Shown here: positions 62,929 to 64,000 of the stretch, one piece after another
Layout of the letters: every line of letters starts with the position of its first letter
How positions within the stretch are numbered: position 1 is the stretch's first letter
DNA from: Bacteroidales bacterium
GTDB lineage: Bacteria > Bacteroidota > Bacteroidia > Bacteroidales > UBA1715
NCBI GenBank assembly: GCA_016714605.1
Contig: JADKDL010000008.1
Coordinates: 123,601-187,600, forward strand
DNA: 64,000 nt
Direction of reading: 5' to 3'
Translations under genes and position numbers: made by a program
Notes under the pieces: model-generated
The model's input: only the letters and a program-made list of their open reading frames with translations
Databases searched by the model: none
What the model was told of the DNA's origin: nothing

Positions 62929-63567
62929 TTATGGAATAATTATTTTGCATGTGTAATTGACAAAAACAAACAAACTATCTATATATCAAAATTCGCGGTT
63001 GGCGGAGCTGAACTTGAGTATCGCAAGCTATAATCTGAAATTTTAAGTTCGGGGAAACCTAGCCGTAGTGCTACGGGAGCAATTCCTAGCTGGAAAAGTT
63101 AAGCCGTAGTGCTACGGATGCATTTCCTCAACAAGGGAAGCCTTCCGTAGTGCTACAGCTCAACTTCCTCAATTGGGGAAGTTTGCCGTAGTGTTGCTGC
63201 ACGGTTTTTTTGATATGATAATACTTGCTATTAGCTGTAAAAATTGCAATTTCAAATAAAAAACAATATTGTCCTGTTCAAAACACTCTAGACCTTTCTT
63301 TTGGCAGGTGGACTATTATTACCCCAAATAAAAATATTTGCATTAAAACAACTCTAAATCAATTTTTATGATTAATTTGCTCCTGTATGTAGGGAAACAT
63401 ACATCATTATAAAAGCAAGAACATTTCAATATTTCATTGCTTTATATAATATTGTTTTTAATCTAATTTTATTTTAATGATTGGTCTGTTTTAAACAGGC
63501 TATCATAGCACTTGCATGTTTATTATATGCAGGGTATTTGAGTATGTAAATTTCAAAATTTATCATA
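62929..63567. other. Intergenic region with a repeat array
   Basis: About 640 bases without a gene. It contains the 41-bp palindromic repeat array (63063-63199) and, after 63200, AT-rich sequence leading to the glycoside hydrolase gene. A small hairpin TGTATG/CATACA near 63385-63405 lies within it. Confidence 0.6.
63063..63199. repeat. Four-unit palindromic tandem repeat with exact 41-bp period
   Basis: CCGTAGTGCTACGG starts at 63063 and 63104, CCGTAGTGCTACAG at 63145, and a degenerate CCGTAGTGTTGCTG at 63186, each 41 bases apart. Between them lie second hairpins of the form TTCCTCAA...GGGAAG. The two-hairpin units degrade toward the 3' end. Confidence 0.8.
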
Positions 63568-64000
63568 ATGAGAAAAATCTATTTATTTCTAATTCTTTCT
63601 GCCGCTGCATTTGTTTTGAATGCGCAACAATTGCTTAATCATAAGGGGAAAGATGTTTTTTTTAGTGGTATAAATATAGCGTGGATAAGTTTCGCTACCG
63701 ACTTAAACAGTCTCAACGAAGCAGAGTTTACCCGTTCTATGCGTGAAATATCGGAAGCTGGTGGCAATGCTGCCCGATGGTGGTTGCACACCAATGGAGT
63801 GTCTAGTCCTACGTTCAACACCGACTCCGTTACCGGAATAACCGAACGCGAACTAAAAAACCTCAAACTGGGGCTCGATATTGCTGCCGAACATGGAGGT
63901 TGCTCTGAGCCTGTGTTTGTGGTCGTTCGATATGATGCGTAGCAATTTAGAAACTCCCGTAAAAAGAAGAAATAAGTTGCTGTTGGAAGATAAACTTTAT
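63568..64000 (+). CDS. Secreted glycoside hydrolase-like protein (GH5/cellulase type), partial, one frameshift
   Basis: Signal peptide MRKIYLFLILSAAAFVLNAQ, then LLNHKGKDVFFSGINIAWISF and the barrel opening EFTRSMREISEAGGNAARWWLHTNG. The frame is lost near 63896-63899, where an extra G is likely. The next frame carries on HGVALSLCLWSFDMMRSN to the end of the window. The pattern of strand 2 (GGNAARWWL) and strand 3 (VALSLCLWSFDM) fits a TIM-barrel GH5 or mannanase-type enzyme. It may be a type IX cargo, but the C-terminus is outside the window. Confidence 0.6.

Noticed and set aside
63063..63199. CRISPR array
   Set aside because: Only four short units, the repeats are palindromic, the parts between them resemble each other instead of being unique spacers, and there are no cas genes.

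Overview
The window looks like a chromosome segment of a low-GC Bacteroidota bacterium, probably of Bacteroidales type. The evidence is a full sprA gene (the giant type IX secretion translocon), Bacteroidota promoters of the TAnnTTTG type, a 16S 3' end reading GGCTGGAACACCTCC, Porin_10 and OMP_b-brl-type outer-membrane proteins, the ftsK-lolA pair, and menaquinone synthesis by MqnC. I cannot place it to genus by eye.

Layout. 1-9 kb (minus strand) is housekeeping: trigger factor (cut by the window edge), tRNA-Leu, a bifunctional nuclease, hemB, lolA, ftsK, a lipoprotein, phosphofructokinase and a small esterase. 9-18.5 kb (plus strand) holds a large propeller/beta-barrel protein, an OmpA/TPR lipoprotein, a decayed DDE insertion sequence with intact ends, and a TonB-receptor-like barrel. 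18.5-23.7 kb has a candidate small RNA, a membrane/beta-helix gene split by one in-frame stop, DJ-1, mscL, NUDIX and MarR genes, and an unlisted 57-aa FeoB-associated-type Cys-rich peptide. 23.7-38.2 kb (minus) has pheT, a GH20 hexosaminidase-like gene and a dense signalling block: three receivers (two single-domain, one fused to a PP2C phosphatase), a YfiR-domain histidine kinase, a TPR/PAS histidine kinase and a TMTC-like GT-C protein. 38.3-51.8 kb carries mqnC, then pepA, pdxA, ruvA, sprA and a porin on the plus strand. 51.8-57.3 kb is a complete rRNA operon (16S, tRNA-Ile, 23S, 5S) with promoter, boxA-like repeats, both RNase III-type processing stems and terminator. 57.3-60 kb is a compact minus-strand operon: K+ channel-like protein, membrane protein with a Gly/Cys tail, and radical SAM/SPASM enzyme. 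60-64 kb is accessory and partly decayed: a lipoprotein, a likely Roc-COR C-terminal remnant, an unknown protein, a 41-bp palindromic tandem repeat and a glycoside hydrolase cut by the window end.

Two points matter most to a reader. First, at least nine conserved genes are broken by single-base indels, mostly at short homopolymers, and in each case the other frame continues the family sequence. I read these as sequencing or assembly errors and describe the genes as joined. The insertion sequence is different, with seven or more lesions in 1.5 kb, and looks truly decayed. Second, the best candidate for a poorly described system is the channel / Gly-Cys-tail membrane protein / radical SAM operon at 57346-60005. 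No CRISPR array, prophage or obvious defence island was seen.
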